DNA of 11,689 bases from Spirochaetales bacterium (GCA_007126415.1 SLBH01000247.1:1-11689); one strand, 5' to 3'; shown: positions 1-6,280, numbered from the stretch's first letter. Numbers and translations: made by a program. Notes: generated by a model not told the origin, from the sequence alone.

Positions 1-123
1 GGTGTTCATAATGTGTTGGTGTCATCGAATCACGGCCCGTTCGAAGCTGTCAACCAAACAGCGACACAGCGACACAGCGACACAGCGACACAGCAGTGCG
101 TTGACAATTCTTTGCAGGACTAG
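1..123 (+). pseudogene. Possible gene remnant, AraD/aldolase-like 3' scrap
   Basis: Frame 1 is open from the window edge to a TAG at 121-123. Its first ~19 codons read VLVSSNHGPF followed almost at once by EAVN. A His-Gly-Pro-Phe motif followed about ten residues later by an EAVHN-like stretch is what I recall from class II aldolase / L-ribulose-5-phosphate 4-epimerase (AraD) proteins. Here the residues between the two motifs are missing, as if by a small deletion. After position 60 the frame runs through an 8-bp repeat and stops resembling protein. Only the left edge of any gene is visible, so this may be chance or an intact unrelated gene end. Confidence is low. Confidence 0.2.
61..92. repeat. 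Perfect 8-bp tandem repeat, four copies
   Basis: The unit GCGACACA occurs four times head to tail without a mismatch, followed by a partial GC. The unit length is not a multiple of three, so copy-number change inside a translated region would shift the frame. It lies between two possible gene remnants, in otherwise gene-free sequence. Confidence 0.9.
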
Positions 124-129
124 TACCGT
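101..129 (+). promoter_or_regulatory. Weak candidate sigma70-like promoter
   Basis: A perfect TTGACA (101-106) is followed after 17 nt by TACCGT (124-129), a poor -10 match. It sits directly downstream of the 8-bp repeat. The nearest candidate gene starts nearly 200 nt further on and is broken, so any activity may be vestigial. Confidence 0.2.
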
Positions 130-147
130 CTCGGAATTCCATTGTGA

Positions 148-336
148 GTAGCGCCCACGAGGTCCGGTCGGTGGTCATACGCCGAGCTTGTGCGGGCCCA
201 GGCTTCTCTGCTCACGGCGATGGAGCTCGCCTACCGCGCGCGTGTCGCTAATGGCTCCTATCACACAGTTGTAGTTTTCTCAGCTCATTGTTTTACACCT
301 ATGCGAGGAGTATGCCTGTGGAGCTATTGATTGCAG
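148..336 (+). pseudogene. Possible remnant of an outer-membrane efflux (TolC-like) gene end
   Basis: After a TGA at 145-147 this frame stays open to a TGA at 334-336. The stretch from about 172 to 258 reads WSYAELVRAQASLLTAMELA and then AYRARV. The pattern, an amphipathic helix with LV-AQ-SLL-A-ELAY, recalls the C-terminal helices of TolC-family outer-membrane channels. No convincing start codon is present, and the ORF is too short for the family (usually over 400 residues). Its last ~20 codons overlap the antiporter remnant downstream. It could be a truncated 3' end or a chance helix-like frame. Confidence 0.18.
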
Positions 337-1288
337 ACCCGGTGTTAGGGCTTGGTGCGGTTATGTTGATCGGCTTCGCCGGTGGTCGTGTCGCGACCGT
401 GGCGAAGCTACCGGCGTTGACCGGATACATCGTCGCGGGGCTGGTATTCGGCCCGAACGTCGTCGGTTCGATTCCCCAGCAGTTGCTCGACTCGATTCGA
501 TCTGGACCTACGCATTGGTCGCGGTCGGCCTCATCGCGGTTGCGTCGCAGTCGCTTGGCGTCGCTTTGCCGCTCGCCGCGTTGGCGGCCTCACCGGCCCC
601 TACAGTGGTGGTGCCGATCGTCAAGGAGTTACGCGCGGGAGGTCCGTTCACGTCGGCGCTGTTGATGACCAGTGCGCTTGAAGACATCACCTGTGTGATC
701 CTCATCTCGATCTCTATCGCGATCGTAGCGCCAATGCTCGCCGGAGGCGCGTTCTCGGTGGGCGCGGTGTGGATCAGTCTGGTGGAGATCGGTGGGTCGG
801 TAGGGTTTGGAGCGGTAATGGGGTTTGCATTGCGTACCGCTCTTGTTAGACTGCGCGGCACTGCCGAGCTGTTGCTGAGCGCCACCTCGATTCTGCTTGC
901 CACCGGCCTCAGCTCAGCGATGGGACTATCGTCATTGATCTCGGTTCTCACGATCGGGTTCGTGGTGTTGAACTTCGGCCGACACACCACAGAGCTGTTC
1001 CGTTCGACCGATACGTTGTCGACTCCGATCATGCTGCTGTTCTTCACCCTCGCAGGCGCTGCGTTGCAGCCGGCGCTCATCCCGCAGGCCGGCACGACTC
1101 TTGGACTCACCATGATCGTGGCACAGCAACTGCCGCAGGTCTCGGATGAAATCCTGACCGTGATGATCTCCGCAGTGATCTTCTTTGAGCTGATTGCGCC
1201 ACCCTGGACCAAGAGCATCATCGTGAGACTCGGCGAGGCGGACGGCGATTCGGCACGGCGCTCGGAACTCGAGACGATATCAGCATAG
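318..1288 (+). pseudogene. Broken cation:proton antiporter (CPA2 / Na+/H+ exchanger type)
   Basis: This is the remains of a multi-pass inner-membrane monovalent cation:H+ antiporter. The first reading frame gives a typical first hairpin (LGAVMLIGFAGG, then KLPALTGYIVAGLVFGPNVVG) and ends near LLDSI at about 497. The homologous reading then continues in another frame from about 503 (WTYALVAVGLIAVASQS) to the TAG at 1286-1288. That part includes LAASPAPTVVVPIVKEL, LLMTSALEDITCVILISISI and a C-terminal PQAG...LTVMISAVIFFELIAPP segment. Besides the frameshift, the block normally found between the first and fourth helices looks missing. A second block looks missing in frame between LFFTLAGAALQPALI and PQAG (around 1077-1086). 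The coding remnant totals about 325 codons; intact relatives are nearer 400. For the start I favour GTG 318, seven nt after GAGGAG (305-310); ATG 312 is only one nt from that site. A sequencing error could explain the frameshift but not both missing blocks. Confidence 0.75.
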
Positions 1289-1330
1289 AGAGCGGTCGTG
1301 CTTCTCCCGTTCCGCGGCCGAACTCGCAGC

Positions 1331-1366
1331 GCAGCGCGTCTTGACACTGCAGCGTGTCTTGACCCT
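1331..1366 (+). repeat. 18-bp tandem duplication carrying the -35 hexamer
   Basis: Two adjacent 18-bp units (1331-1348 and 1349-1366) agree at 16 of 18 positions. Each contains GTCTTGAC followed by a purine/pyrimidine variant. The first unit carries TTGACA and the second TTGACC. Only the second is correctly spaced from the -10 box of the rplU promoter. Confidence 0.85.
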
Positions 1367-1387
1367 CGGGTGCGCATATGCTATATA
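1359..1387 (+). promoter_or_regulatory. Sigma70-like promoter of the rplU operon
   Basis: TTGACC (1359-1364) and TATATA (1382-1387) are separated by exactly 17 nt. Transcription would start near 1394 and give an mRNA leader of about 45 nt before rplU. It follows the antiporter pseudogene and is the only promoter-like sequence I see ahead of the seven-gene operon ending at 5722. The duplicated upstream hexamer (1341-1346) is 35 nt from the -10 box and so cannot serve it directly. Confidence 0.7.
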
Positions 1388-1440
1388 GTTCGGTCTATAC
1401 GAGCGAGCAAAATTACGCAACGCGAAGAAGGATATAGCTG

Positions 1441-1752
1441 ATGTACGCATTGGTAGAGATTCAAGGCAAACAGTATAAGGTTGAGGAAGGCGCGCTTCTC
1501 AAAGTCGACAAGCTCAACGGTGAGAAGGGCGACGTCGTCCAGTTCGACTCGGTCCTGATGATGCAGGACGGTGATACGCCGCGCATCGGGCAGCCGTATC
1601 TCGAGGGCGCCTCGGTTAAGGGTGTGCTCGAGGAACACGGTCGTGATAAGAAAGTCACGGTGTTGAAGTTTAAGCGACGGAAGAACTACTCGCGCAAGTA
1701 CGGGCATCGCCAGTCGTACTCCATGCTGCGGGTAAAAGAGATTACCGGCTAA
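1441..1752 (+). CDS. rplU: 50S ribosomal protein L21
   Basis: L21 is a small protein of the large ribosomal subunit that binds 23S rRNA. The 103 residues match the full family length. The protein opens MYALVEIQGKQYKVEEG, contains the LKFKRRKNYSRKYGHRQ basic RNA-binding stretch near residues 78-94, and ends with the usual LRVKEI strand. An AGAAGGA Shine-Dalgarno (1425-1431) lies nine nt before the ATG. It is the first gene of an operon running through prp, rpmA, obgE, nadD, a lytR-type gene and rsfS, the arrangement widely conserved for L21/L27. Nothing is unusual in the protein. Confidence 0.97.
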   Translation: MYALVEIQGKQYKVEEGALLKVDKLNGEKGDVVQFDSVLMMQDGDTPRIGQPYLEGASVKGVLEEHGRDKKVTVLKFKRRKNYSRKYGHRQSYSMLRVKEITG

Positions 1753-1793
1753 CACGGCCGGGCGGTAACCGGTGGTCGGGAGCGTGCGGCGCG

Positions 1794-2129
1794 ATGATCG
1801 AGGTTCGCGTTGAGCGTGACGCAGCCGGCGCGTTGGCACGGCTGAGCTCGGTAGGCCACGCAAGCGCAGCGCAGAGCGCCGCCTGCGTCGCAGTCTCAAC
1901 GCTTCTTAAGTCTTCGGCGCGGGCGTACGCTACGCGGCCGAGCATCGCGTTGAACGGCAGCGCGCCGCATCCCGGCATGATGCAGATCGAGCTGGGGACG
2001 CCGCAAGAGCGCGACCGCGAGTATGTATGCGGCGTTACGGAGCTGTTGATGCAGGGGCTGCGCGAGCTCGCCGCCGAGTTTCCCGACGAGATAGCGCTCT
2101 CGGAGTCTGCGGCGGCGGACCACAGGTAG
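1794..2129 (+). CDS. prp: Ribosomal-processing cysteine protease Prp family (DUF464/YsxB)
   Basis: Prp is a cytoplasmic cysteine protease that, in Firmicutes, removes an N-terminal extension from ribosomal protein L27. The 111-residue protein has the family layout: a short beta start (MIEVRVERD), the Gly-His dipeptide with the presumed catalytic His22, the presumed catalytic Cys31 in AACVAVS, and a C-terminal helix (VTELLMQGLRELAAEFP). The loop between His and Cys is nine residues, shorter than I recall for the staphylococcal enzyme. It lies 41 nt after rplU and 89 nt before rpmA, the classic position. A GGGAG (1778-1782) lies 11 nt before the ATG. The L27 encoded next has no extension to cut, so the substrate here is unclear. 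The family assignment is fairly secure; protease activity is inferred. Confidence 0.88.
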   Translation: MIEVRVERDAAGALARLSSVGHASAAQSAACVAVSTLLKSSARAYATRPSIALNGSAPHPGMMQIELGTPQERDREYVCGVTELLMQGLRELAAEFPDEIALSESAAADHR

Positions 2130-2141
2130 AAAACACCAAGA

Positions 2142-2163
2142 CCGGCATCCTGGGAGGTGCCGG
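2142..2163 (+). other. Hairpin in the prp-rpmA gap
   Basis: CCGGCA (2142-2147) plus CC (2149-2150) can pair with GG (2156-2157) plus TGCCGG (2158-2163), giving an 8-bp stem with one bulged T and a five-base loop. No T-run follows, so it is not a convincing terminator. It may protect or pace the rpmA message, or be incidental in GC-rich sequence. Confidence 0.3.
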
Positions 2164-2218
2164 GGCCTGCGCCGGCGGAAACAACTCGGCGCGTAATTCA
2201 CGATGAGGAGAACGCAAG

Positions 2219-2470
2219 ATGGCACATAAGAAAGGCGGCGGTAGTTCCAAGAACGGACGTGATTCCGAGGCGAAACGACTCGGCGTGAAGCGCTTCGGCG
2301 GGGAAATTGTACAGGCCGGTACCATCATCGTACGCCAGCGCGGAACCAAGTTCCACCCCGGCCGGTTCGTCGGCATCGGCAAGGACGACACCTTGTTTGC
2401 CAAGGCCGACGGCAGCGTGCTGTTTCATGAACGCGCAGGCCGTAAGCTCGTCTCGATAGACCCGGCTTAG
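2219..2470 (+). CDS. rpmA: 50S ribosomal protein L27
   Basis: L27 is the large-subunit protein whose N-terminus reaches the peptidyl transferase centre. The 83-residue protein is complete: MAHKKGGGSSKNGRDSEAKR at the start, then LGVKRFGGE, IVRQRGTKFHPG and the VGIGKDDTLFA core. GAGGAG (2205-2210) lies eight nt before the ATG. An in-frame TGA at 2204-2206, with no start codon between it and 2219, shows that no longer N-terminus is possible. The Firmicute-type cleavable extension ending in a Phe-Phe site is therefore absent, although the Prp family gene sits just upstream. The stop codon touches the obgE start codon, so translation is probably coupled. Confidence 0.97.
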   Translation: MAHKKGGGSSKNGRDSEAKRLGVKRFGGEIVQAGTIIVRQRGTKFHPGRFVGIGKDDTLFAKADGSVLFHERAGRKLVSIDPA

Positions 2471-3517
2471 GTGAACCGCTTCGTCGACGAAGTCGTGCTG
2501 CGGCTTACGGCCGGGCACGGCGGTGCGGGCGCGGTCTCGTTTCTGCGGGCCAAGTACAAGCCACGGGGCGGGCCCGACGGCGGAGACGGCGGTCGCGGCG
2601 GCGACGTAATACTCGTTTGTAAACCCAACCTCAAGACATTATCGCAGCTCGCGTTGCGCGACCGCATGGCGGCCGAGAACGGCGAGTCCGGCGCGGGCTC
2701 GAACCGTGATGGGCGCGCCGGCGGCGCGGTCCGGGTAGAGGTGCCGCCCGGCACCGTGGTGTACGATCACGAAAGCGGCGAGATACGCGCCGAGCTGCTC
2801 GCCGAGGGCGAAGAAGTCGCGCTCCTGCGCGGCGGTCGCGGCGGTCGCGGCAACGCTCATTTCAAGACCGCACATAATAGAGCTCCGCGCTTTGCGCAAC
2901 CCGGCGAGCCCGGCGAGGAGATGATCGCACGGTTCGAGCTGCAACTGATAGCCGATATCGGCTTCCTCGGCCGCCCCAACGCCGGGAAGTCGAGCCTCCT
3001 TCGAGCCTTAACCGCCGCGCGCCCGAAGGTCGCCGCCTACCAATTCACGACACGAACACCGTACCTCGGGGTGTTTCGTCGCCACGAGCGCGACGTGGTG
3101 CTCGCCGACGTTCCCGGGATTATCGAAGGTGCGGCCGGCGGGGCCGGTCTCGGCACTACCTTTCTCAAGCACCTCGCGCGCACCGCGGCGATCGCGTTTG
3201 TGGTGGAGCTTGGAAGCGGCGTAGCGCTCGAGAGCTACCGCCTGCTCGAGCACGAGCTCGAGCAATACTCGAGCGAGCTCACGCGCAAGCGGCGCCTTGT
3301 AGTTGCGAATAAGCTTGACCTCGATCCCGATCACGAAGAACTCGGCGAGTTCACGAGCGCGCTCGAGTCGGAGCCGGGCGTTCGCGTGATTGCAATCTCC
3401 ACCGCCACGGGTGAGGGCTTAGACGACCTCCGCAATATCCTGCTGCAGCTCGGCGAACAACACGAACAACACGAACAACACGAGCGCGGTGAGGCGGACG
3501 GGCGAGGCCTTGAGTGA
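2471..3517 (+). CDS. obgE: Obg-family GTPase (CgtA/ObgE)
   Basis: Obg is an essential GTPase that binds the 50S subunit and acts in its late assembly and in stress signalling. Residues 1-158 form the glycine-rich Obg fold (PRGGPDGGDGGRGGDV; RGGRGGRGNAHF). The G domain follows with G1 GRPNAGKS (167-174), G3 DVPG (213-216), G4 NKLD (280-283) and a G5-like STATG (310-314). The GTG start directly abuts the rpmA stop, indicating coupled translation. At 348 residues it lacks a long C-terminal extension and instead ends with three EQH triplets (329-337) and a short charged tail. The usual Asp at the end of the strand after G3 is Glu here (FVVELGSG). Its stop overlaps the nadD start. Confidence 0.96.
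   Translation: MNRFVDEVVLRLTAGHGGAGAVSFLRAKYKPRGGPDGGDGGRGGDVILVCKPNLKTLSQLALRDRMAAENGESGAGSNRDGRAGGAVRVEVPPGTVVYDHESGEIRAELLAEGEEVALLRGGRGGRGNAHFKTAHNRAPRFAQPGEPGEEMIARFELQLIADIGFLGRPNAGKSSLLRALTAARPKVAAYQFTTRTPYLGVFRRHERDVVLADVPGIIEGAAGGAGLGTTFLKHLARTAAIAFVVELGSGVALESYRLLEHELEQYSSELTRKRRLVVANKLDLDPDHEELGEFTSALESEPGVRVIAISTATGEGLDDLRNILLQLGEQHEQHEQHERGEADGRGLE
3455..3481 (+). repeat. Three 9-bp repeats encoding an EQH tail in Obg
   Basis: GAACAACAC occurs three times in tandem without mismatch and translates as (Glu-Gln-His)x3 at residues 329-337 of Obg. The unit is a multiple of three, so copy-number change would alter only tail length. Confidence 0.9.
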
Positions 3518-4101
3518 TGAGCTACGCGGTTTTTGGTGGCAGCTTCGACCCGGTGCATCACGGGCACCTCTTTATCGCCGATGAGGTTATTAACGCGTTC
3601 GGCTACGATCGCGTGATCTTTGTACCGGCGTACCGCAACCCACACAAGGAGCAGCGCCCTACGGCCGACGAAGAAGACCGGCTGGTGATGCTGCAGGCCG
3701 CGGTCGCCGATCGGCTCGAGTTCGAGGTGGAGGAGTACGAGCTCGAGCAGAAAGGTACGTCCTATACCATCAACACCGTGGAGTATCTCTTGAGCCGGTA
3801 CCCCGACGAGCCACGGCCCGGTCTCATAATCGGCGATGACCTTACCGAGAGCTTTTCCAACTGGGAGCGCGTGGAAGAGCTCCGGCGTCTCGTCGAGCTG
3901 CTAGTAGCGCGCCGCGAAGGGAGCGACGACCTCAGGGGTTTCGGGCCGCACCGGCGTATTGACAACGCGCCGTTGCCGGTGTCATCATCTGAAGTGAGGG
4001 CGCGCATTCGTAGCGGGCGTAACTTTCGCTACTTGGTCCCGGACGCGGTGCACGCCATAATCACCGCACAATCGTTGTACCGTGAGGTCGGGTACCGTTA
4101 G
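3517..4101 (+). CDS. nadD: Nicotinate-nucleotide adenylyltransferase
   Basis: NadD joins nicotinate mononucleotide and ATP to give deamido-NAD, a late step of NAD synthesis in the cytoplasm. The nucleotidyltransferase signature GGSFDPVHHGHL is near residues 7-18. A PAYRNPHK substrate loop, the IIGDD segment with SNWERVEEL, and the C-terminal SSSEVRARI motif (the family's ISST-EIR box) all follow in order. Length, 194 residues, is normal. I take ATG 3517, which shares its A with the obgE TGA. The GTG directly before it (3514) would add one residue and is equally possible. GAGG (3504-3507) is a plausible ribosome binding site. In many genomes the HD hydrolase yqeK follows nadD; here it does not. 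Confidence 0.95.
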   Translation: MSYAVFGGSFDPVHHGHLFIADEVINAFGYDRVIFVPAYRNPHKEQRPTADEEDRLVMLQAAVADRLEFEVEEYELEQKGTSYTINTVEYLLSRYPDEPRPGLIIGDDLTESFSNWERVEELRRLVELLVARREGSDDLRGFGPHRRIDNAPLPVSSSEVRARIRSGRNFRYLVPDAVHAIITAQSLYREVGYR

Positions 4102-5299
4102 CGTGGGGAACGGAAACAACAAACTGAAACTTGATGCCGGTATTTTTTTCGGGGTGTTGATCCTGATTACGATAGTCGGCAGTGTCATTCTCATACGCCT
4201 CCAGATCCAGACAGACCGCATAACCGATCTCGTTGCCGCAAACGAAGAGTTTGCGACCGTAATCACAATTACGCGCGAAGGCAGCCCGCTCAGTACGCAA
4301 GTGTTGCTCTATCAGCCCGAGACGCGGCGCGCGAGCTTGATCGACGTGCCGGGAAATCTCGGTGTCATGATCGGCGAGCTACAGCGCGTAGACCGCATAG
4401 ACCGCCTGTTCGGCGAGTACGGCCCGGAGCGCTACCGCGAGGAGATCTCCGAGATGCTCGACCTCGAGATCGAGTTCCACCTCGCGATCGAGGAGGATCG
4501 GCTCACCGAGATTATCGACCTCGCCGAAGGGGTCGAGCTGTTTCTCTCGGACACCGTGGTGGAAGCGCTCGGCGACGGACAGGTTTTTCCGGCCGGTAAC
4601 GTGGTGCTCGACGGTCATAAGGCGCGGCAGTACTTCACCGCCACGCTCGAGCACAAAAGCGGCGTGGAGCGCGTCACCCGGGCGCAGCGCTTCATTCAAC
4701 GGCTGCTGTTGCGCCTCGGCGAGCGCAGCGAGTACCTCGGTCGGTCCGAGGTGGCTCCGTATTTCGCGGAGCGCGTCGACACCAACCTGGACCGCCGCGC
4801 TCTTATCGCGTTGGCCGATGCGCTCGGTGAGCTCGCCTCGGAGCAGATGGTGTATCGGCGTGTGCAGGGCGTGACCAGAACGGTCGAGGCCGACGGCGAG
4901 GCGCAAGAGCTGTTGTTCCCGCACTTCGAGGGGCGATGGTTGCGCGAGACGGTGCGACAACTGCGTGAAACACTGCGCTCCGAGGAAACACTGCTGCTCG
5001 ACGGGGCTACCGTGCGGCTTGAGATCCTCAACGGCACCACCGTGAACGGGCTTGCGCGCCGCACGCGCGAGTTATACGAAGGCTACGGCTTTGAGGTGGT
5101 CTCAATCGGAAACGCCGAGACCGCCGAGGTAGAAAACACGGTGTTCATCAGCAGAACCGGAGACCCCGCATACGCCGAGCGCGCGGCGGAGATTGTGGGA
5201 AGCTCGCGTATTATGACCGAGAGTACGCTTTCCACTTTGCCGAATGTCGACGTCACGGTGATTCTCGGAAACGACTTCGACGGACGATATGTTCGATAG
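4082..5299 (+). CDS. Membrane-anchored LytR_C-domain protein with degenerate LCP region
   Basis: A short basic N-terminus (KLK) leads into one membrane helix at about residues 19-40, so most of the protein should lie outside the inner membrane. Residues ~45-300 have the length and position of a LytR-CpsA-Psr (LCP) domain but not its signature. IDVPGN (88-92) stands where SIPRD is expected, and the arginine-rich R-R-DF-R--RQQ region is replaced by a sequence such as VERVTRAQRFIQRLLLRL. Residues ~310-397 (VRLEILNGTTVNGLARRTRE onward) look like a LytR_C domain. GTG 4082 overlaps nadD by 20 nt, while GTG 4103 (residue 8) starts just after the nadD stop. Neither has a clear ribosome binding site. 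It sits in the nadD-rsfS slot often taken by lytR-type genes. Function is unknown; a non-catalytic envelope partner is my inference. Confidence 0.82.
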   Translation: MRSGTVSVGNGNNKLKLDAGIFFGVLILITIVGSVILIRLQIQTDRITDLVAANEEFATVITITREGSPLSTQVLLYQPETRRASLIDVPGNLGVMIGELQRVDRIDRLFGEYGPERYREEISEMLDLEIEFHLAIEEDRLTEIIDLAEGVELFLSDTVVEALGDGQVFPAGNVVLDGHKARQYFTATLEHKSGVERVTRAQRFIQRLLLRLGERSEYLGRSEVAPYFAERVDTNLDRRALIALADALGELASEQMVYRRVQGVTRTVEADGEAQELLFPHFEGRWLRETVRQLRETLRSEETLLLDGATVRLEILNGTTVNGLARRTRELYEGYGFEVVSIGNAETAEVENTVFISRTGDPAYAERAAEIVGSSRIMTESTLSTLPNVDVTVILGNDFDGRYVR

Positions 5300-5332
5300 A
5301 ACCCGCGCATGAACCGATGCAAGGATAAGCCT

Positions 5333-5722
5333 ATGGTAGACGAAATACAAACTAGTGAGCGTCAGAAGGCGCAGGTGCTTGCTCTGGCGCAACGCATTGT
5401 GGATGAAGGCGGTTTGCAGACCGTTGCGCTGCAGATCGGCGCGGTCTCAACGGTCACTGATTACTTCGTGATCACCGGCGCGCGCAGTCTTACGCACCTG
5501 CACGGATTGGTCCGACGTCTTCGCGAGGTACTCGGCGAGCTGGAGATCGAGGCGGCTCAGTCACAGAAGCGTAGCGACGACTCCGGCTGGGTGTTGTTCG
5601 ACTGCGGTTTCGTGGTGGTGCACGTGATGCTGGCGGAGCTGCGCGAGTTTTACGAGCTCGAGCGGCTGTGGCTGGACGGTGAGGTGGTGTTTCAGGCTAC
5701 GAACGGCTCAAACTCGGCATAA
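5333..5722 (+). CDS. rsfS: Ribosomal silencing factor RsfS (Iojap/YbeB/YqeL)
   Basis: RsfS binds L14 on the 50S subunit and blocks joining with the 30S, reducing translation when nutrients run low. The protein has the family hallmarks in order: TDYFVITGARS near residues 42-52, the W-LFDCGFVVVHVM strand pair, and REFYELERLW near the C-terminus. The DYG usual in the middle motif is DCG here, and the usual EG before the Trp is DDSG. I chose ATG 5333 because AAGGA (5321-5325) lies seven nt before it, giving 129 residues. An upstream in-frame ATG at 5309 has no such site. It is the last gene of the rplU operon, 33 nt after the LytR_C gene. Confidence 0.94.
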   Translation: MVDEIQTSERQKAQVLALAQRIVDEGGLQTVALQIGAVSTVTDYFVITGARSLTHLHGLVRRLREVLGELEIEAAQSQKRSDDSGWVLFDCGFVVVHVMLAELREFYELERLWLDGEVVFQATNGSNSA

Positions 5723-5747
5723 ACCTGCAAATGCGCGCAATCATGGT

Positions 5748-5775
5748 TTGACAGCGCTCGGTGTTTGCGTATAAG
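5748..5775 (+). promoter_or_regulatory. Sigma70-like promoter of spoVG
   Basis: A consensus TTGACA (5748-5753) and TATAAG (5770-5775) are separated by 16 nt. A start near 5782 would give a leader of about 100 nt before spoVG. It lies 26 nt after the rsfS stop. I see no terminator between rsfS and this promoter, so read-through from the upstream operon is possible. Confidence 0.7.
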
Positions 5776-5781
5776 TTTCAG

Positions 5782-5883
5782 TTAATATGGAGGAACTGTG
5801 GTTTTCGACCGGGACACGGGAGGGCGAAGCGCAGGTTTCCGTTAAGTGAAGCGATCTTGGGACAACGTCGAAGGAGCAGCCTG
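5782..5883 (+). promoter_or_regulatory. spoVG leader with overlapping short open frames
   Basis: The predicted leader holds an ATG at 5787 opening a 20-codon frame to a TGA at 5847-5849. It also holds a GTG at 5798, four nt after GGAGG (5789-5793), opening a 15-codon frame to a TAA at 5843-5845. Both end before the spoVG ribosome binding site. I recognise neither peptide, and no clear stem-loop stands out. Whether either frame is translated cannot be told from sequence. Confidence 0.3.
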
Positions 5884-6204
5884 ATGCAGATCACAGACAT
5901 TCGGATCCGGCGAGTAAGCGGCGAAGGCAAACTGAAGGCCTATGTAACGGTGACGTTCGATGACTGCTTTGTGATTCACAATGTCAAGATCATCGAAGGG
6001 AAGAGCGGCGTCTTTATCGCGATGCCGAGCCGAAAAACCAAGACCGGCGAGTACAAAGACGTAGCCCATCCGATCAACTCGGACTTTCGAACCGAGCTAC
6101 AGTCTCGCATCCTCGACGCCTACGAAGCGCTTGGCGAAGACGACGGCGGCGAGGGGCGGGAGGCGCCGGATCACACGCCGGGAGACGAGGGAAAAGAGGG
6201 CTAA
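5884..6204 (+). CDS. spoVG: SpoVG family regulator (nucleic-acid-binding)
   Basis: SpoVG proteins are small site-specific DNA/RNA-binding regulators found in Firmicutes and spirochaetes; in Borrelia they bind DNA and RNA. The start MQITDIRIRRVSGEGKLKAY, the VTFDDCFVIHNVKIIEG centre, and FIAMPSRKTKTGEYKDVAHP followed by INSDFR are close to the family consensus through about residue 80. The last ~25 residues (GEDDGGEGREAPDHTPGDEG) are acidic and probably disordered, making the protein 106 residues against the usual 80-100. AAGGAG (5871-5876) lies seven nt before the chosen ATG. An in-frame upstream TTG/GTG extension to 5761 would run back through the promoter and is rejected. It is transcribed on its own or with the tRNA-Gln region. 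Confidence 0.95.
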   Translation: MQITDIRIRRVSGEGKLKAYVTVTFDDCFVIHNVKIIEGKSGVFIAMPSRKTKTGEYKDVAHPINSDFRTELQSRILDAYEALGEDDGGEGREAPDHTPGDEGKEG

Positions 6205-6251
6205 TTCCCTGCGGTCCTGAAAGCATACCCCCTAGTAGCGTTGCTCGCCTC

Positions 6252-6280
6252 TTGACCCCCAACGGGTTTTCGGGTAATAA
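6252..6280 (+). promoter_or_regulatory. Candidate promoter for tRNA-Gln and the LCP gene
   Basis: TTGACC (6252-6257) and TAATAA (6275-6280) are 17 nt apart. The -35 is the same TTGACC hexamer used by the rplU promoter. A start near 6287 would leave about 26 nt of 5' leader on the tRNA precursor. The -10 match is imperfect. Confidence 0.45.

Noticed and set aside
61..92. CRISPR array
   Set aside because: The 8-bp units are directly adjacent with no spacers, so this is a simple tandem repeat.
508..1377. 289-codon open frame on the - strand opposite the antiporter remnant
   Set aside because: It is Ser/Thr/Arg-rich low-complexity sequence with no recognisable domain, and it mirrors a convincing membrane protein on the + strand. 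It is a GC-rich shadow frame.
5761..5883. Upstream in-frame extension of spoVG
   Set aside because: It would start within the predicted promoter, and the extra residues match nothing in the family. ATG 5884 has an ideal AAGGAG.
6204..6280. Terminator after spoVG
   Set aside because: The GGGTTTTCGGG stretch has no complementary arm close by and no T-run follows a stem, so I could not support a terminator.
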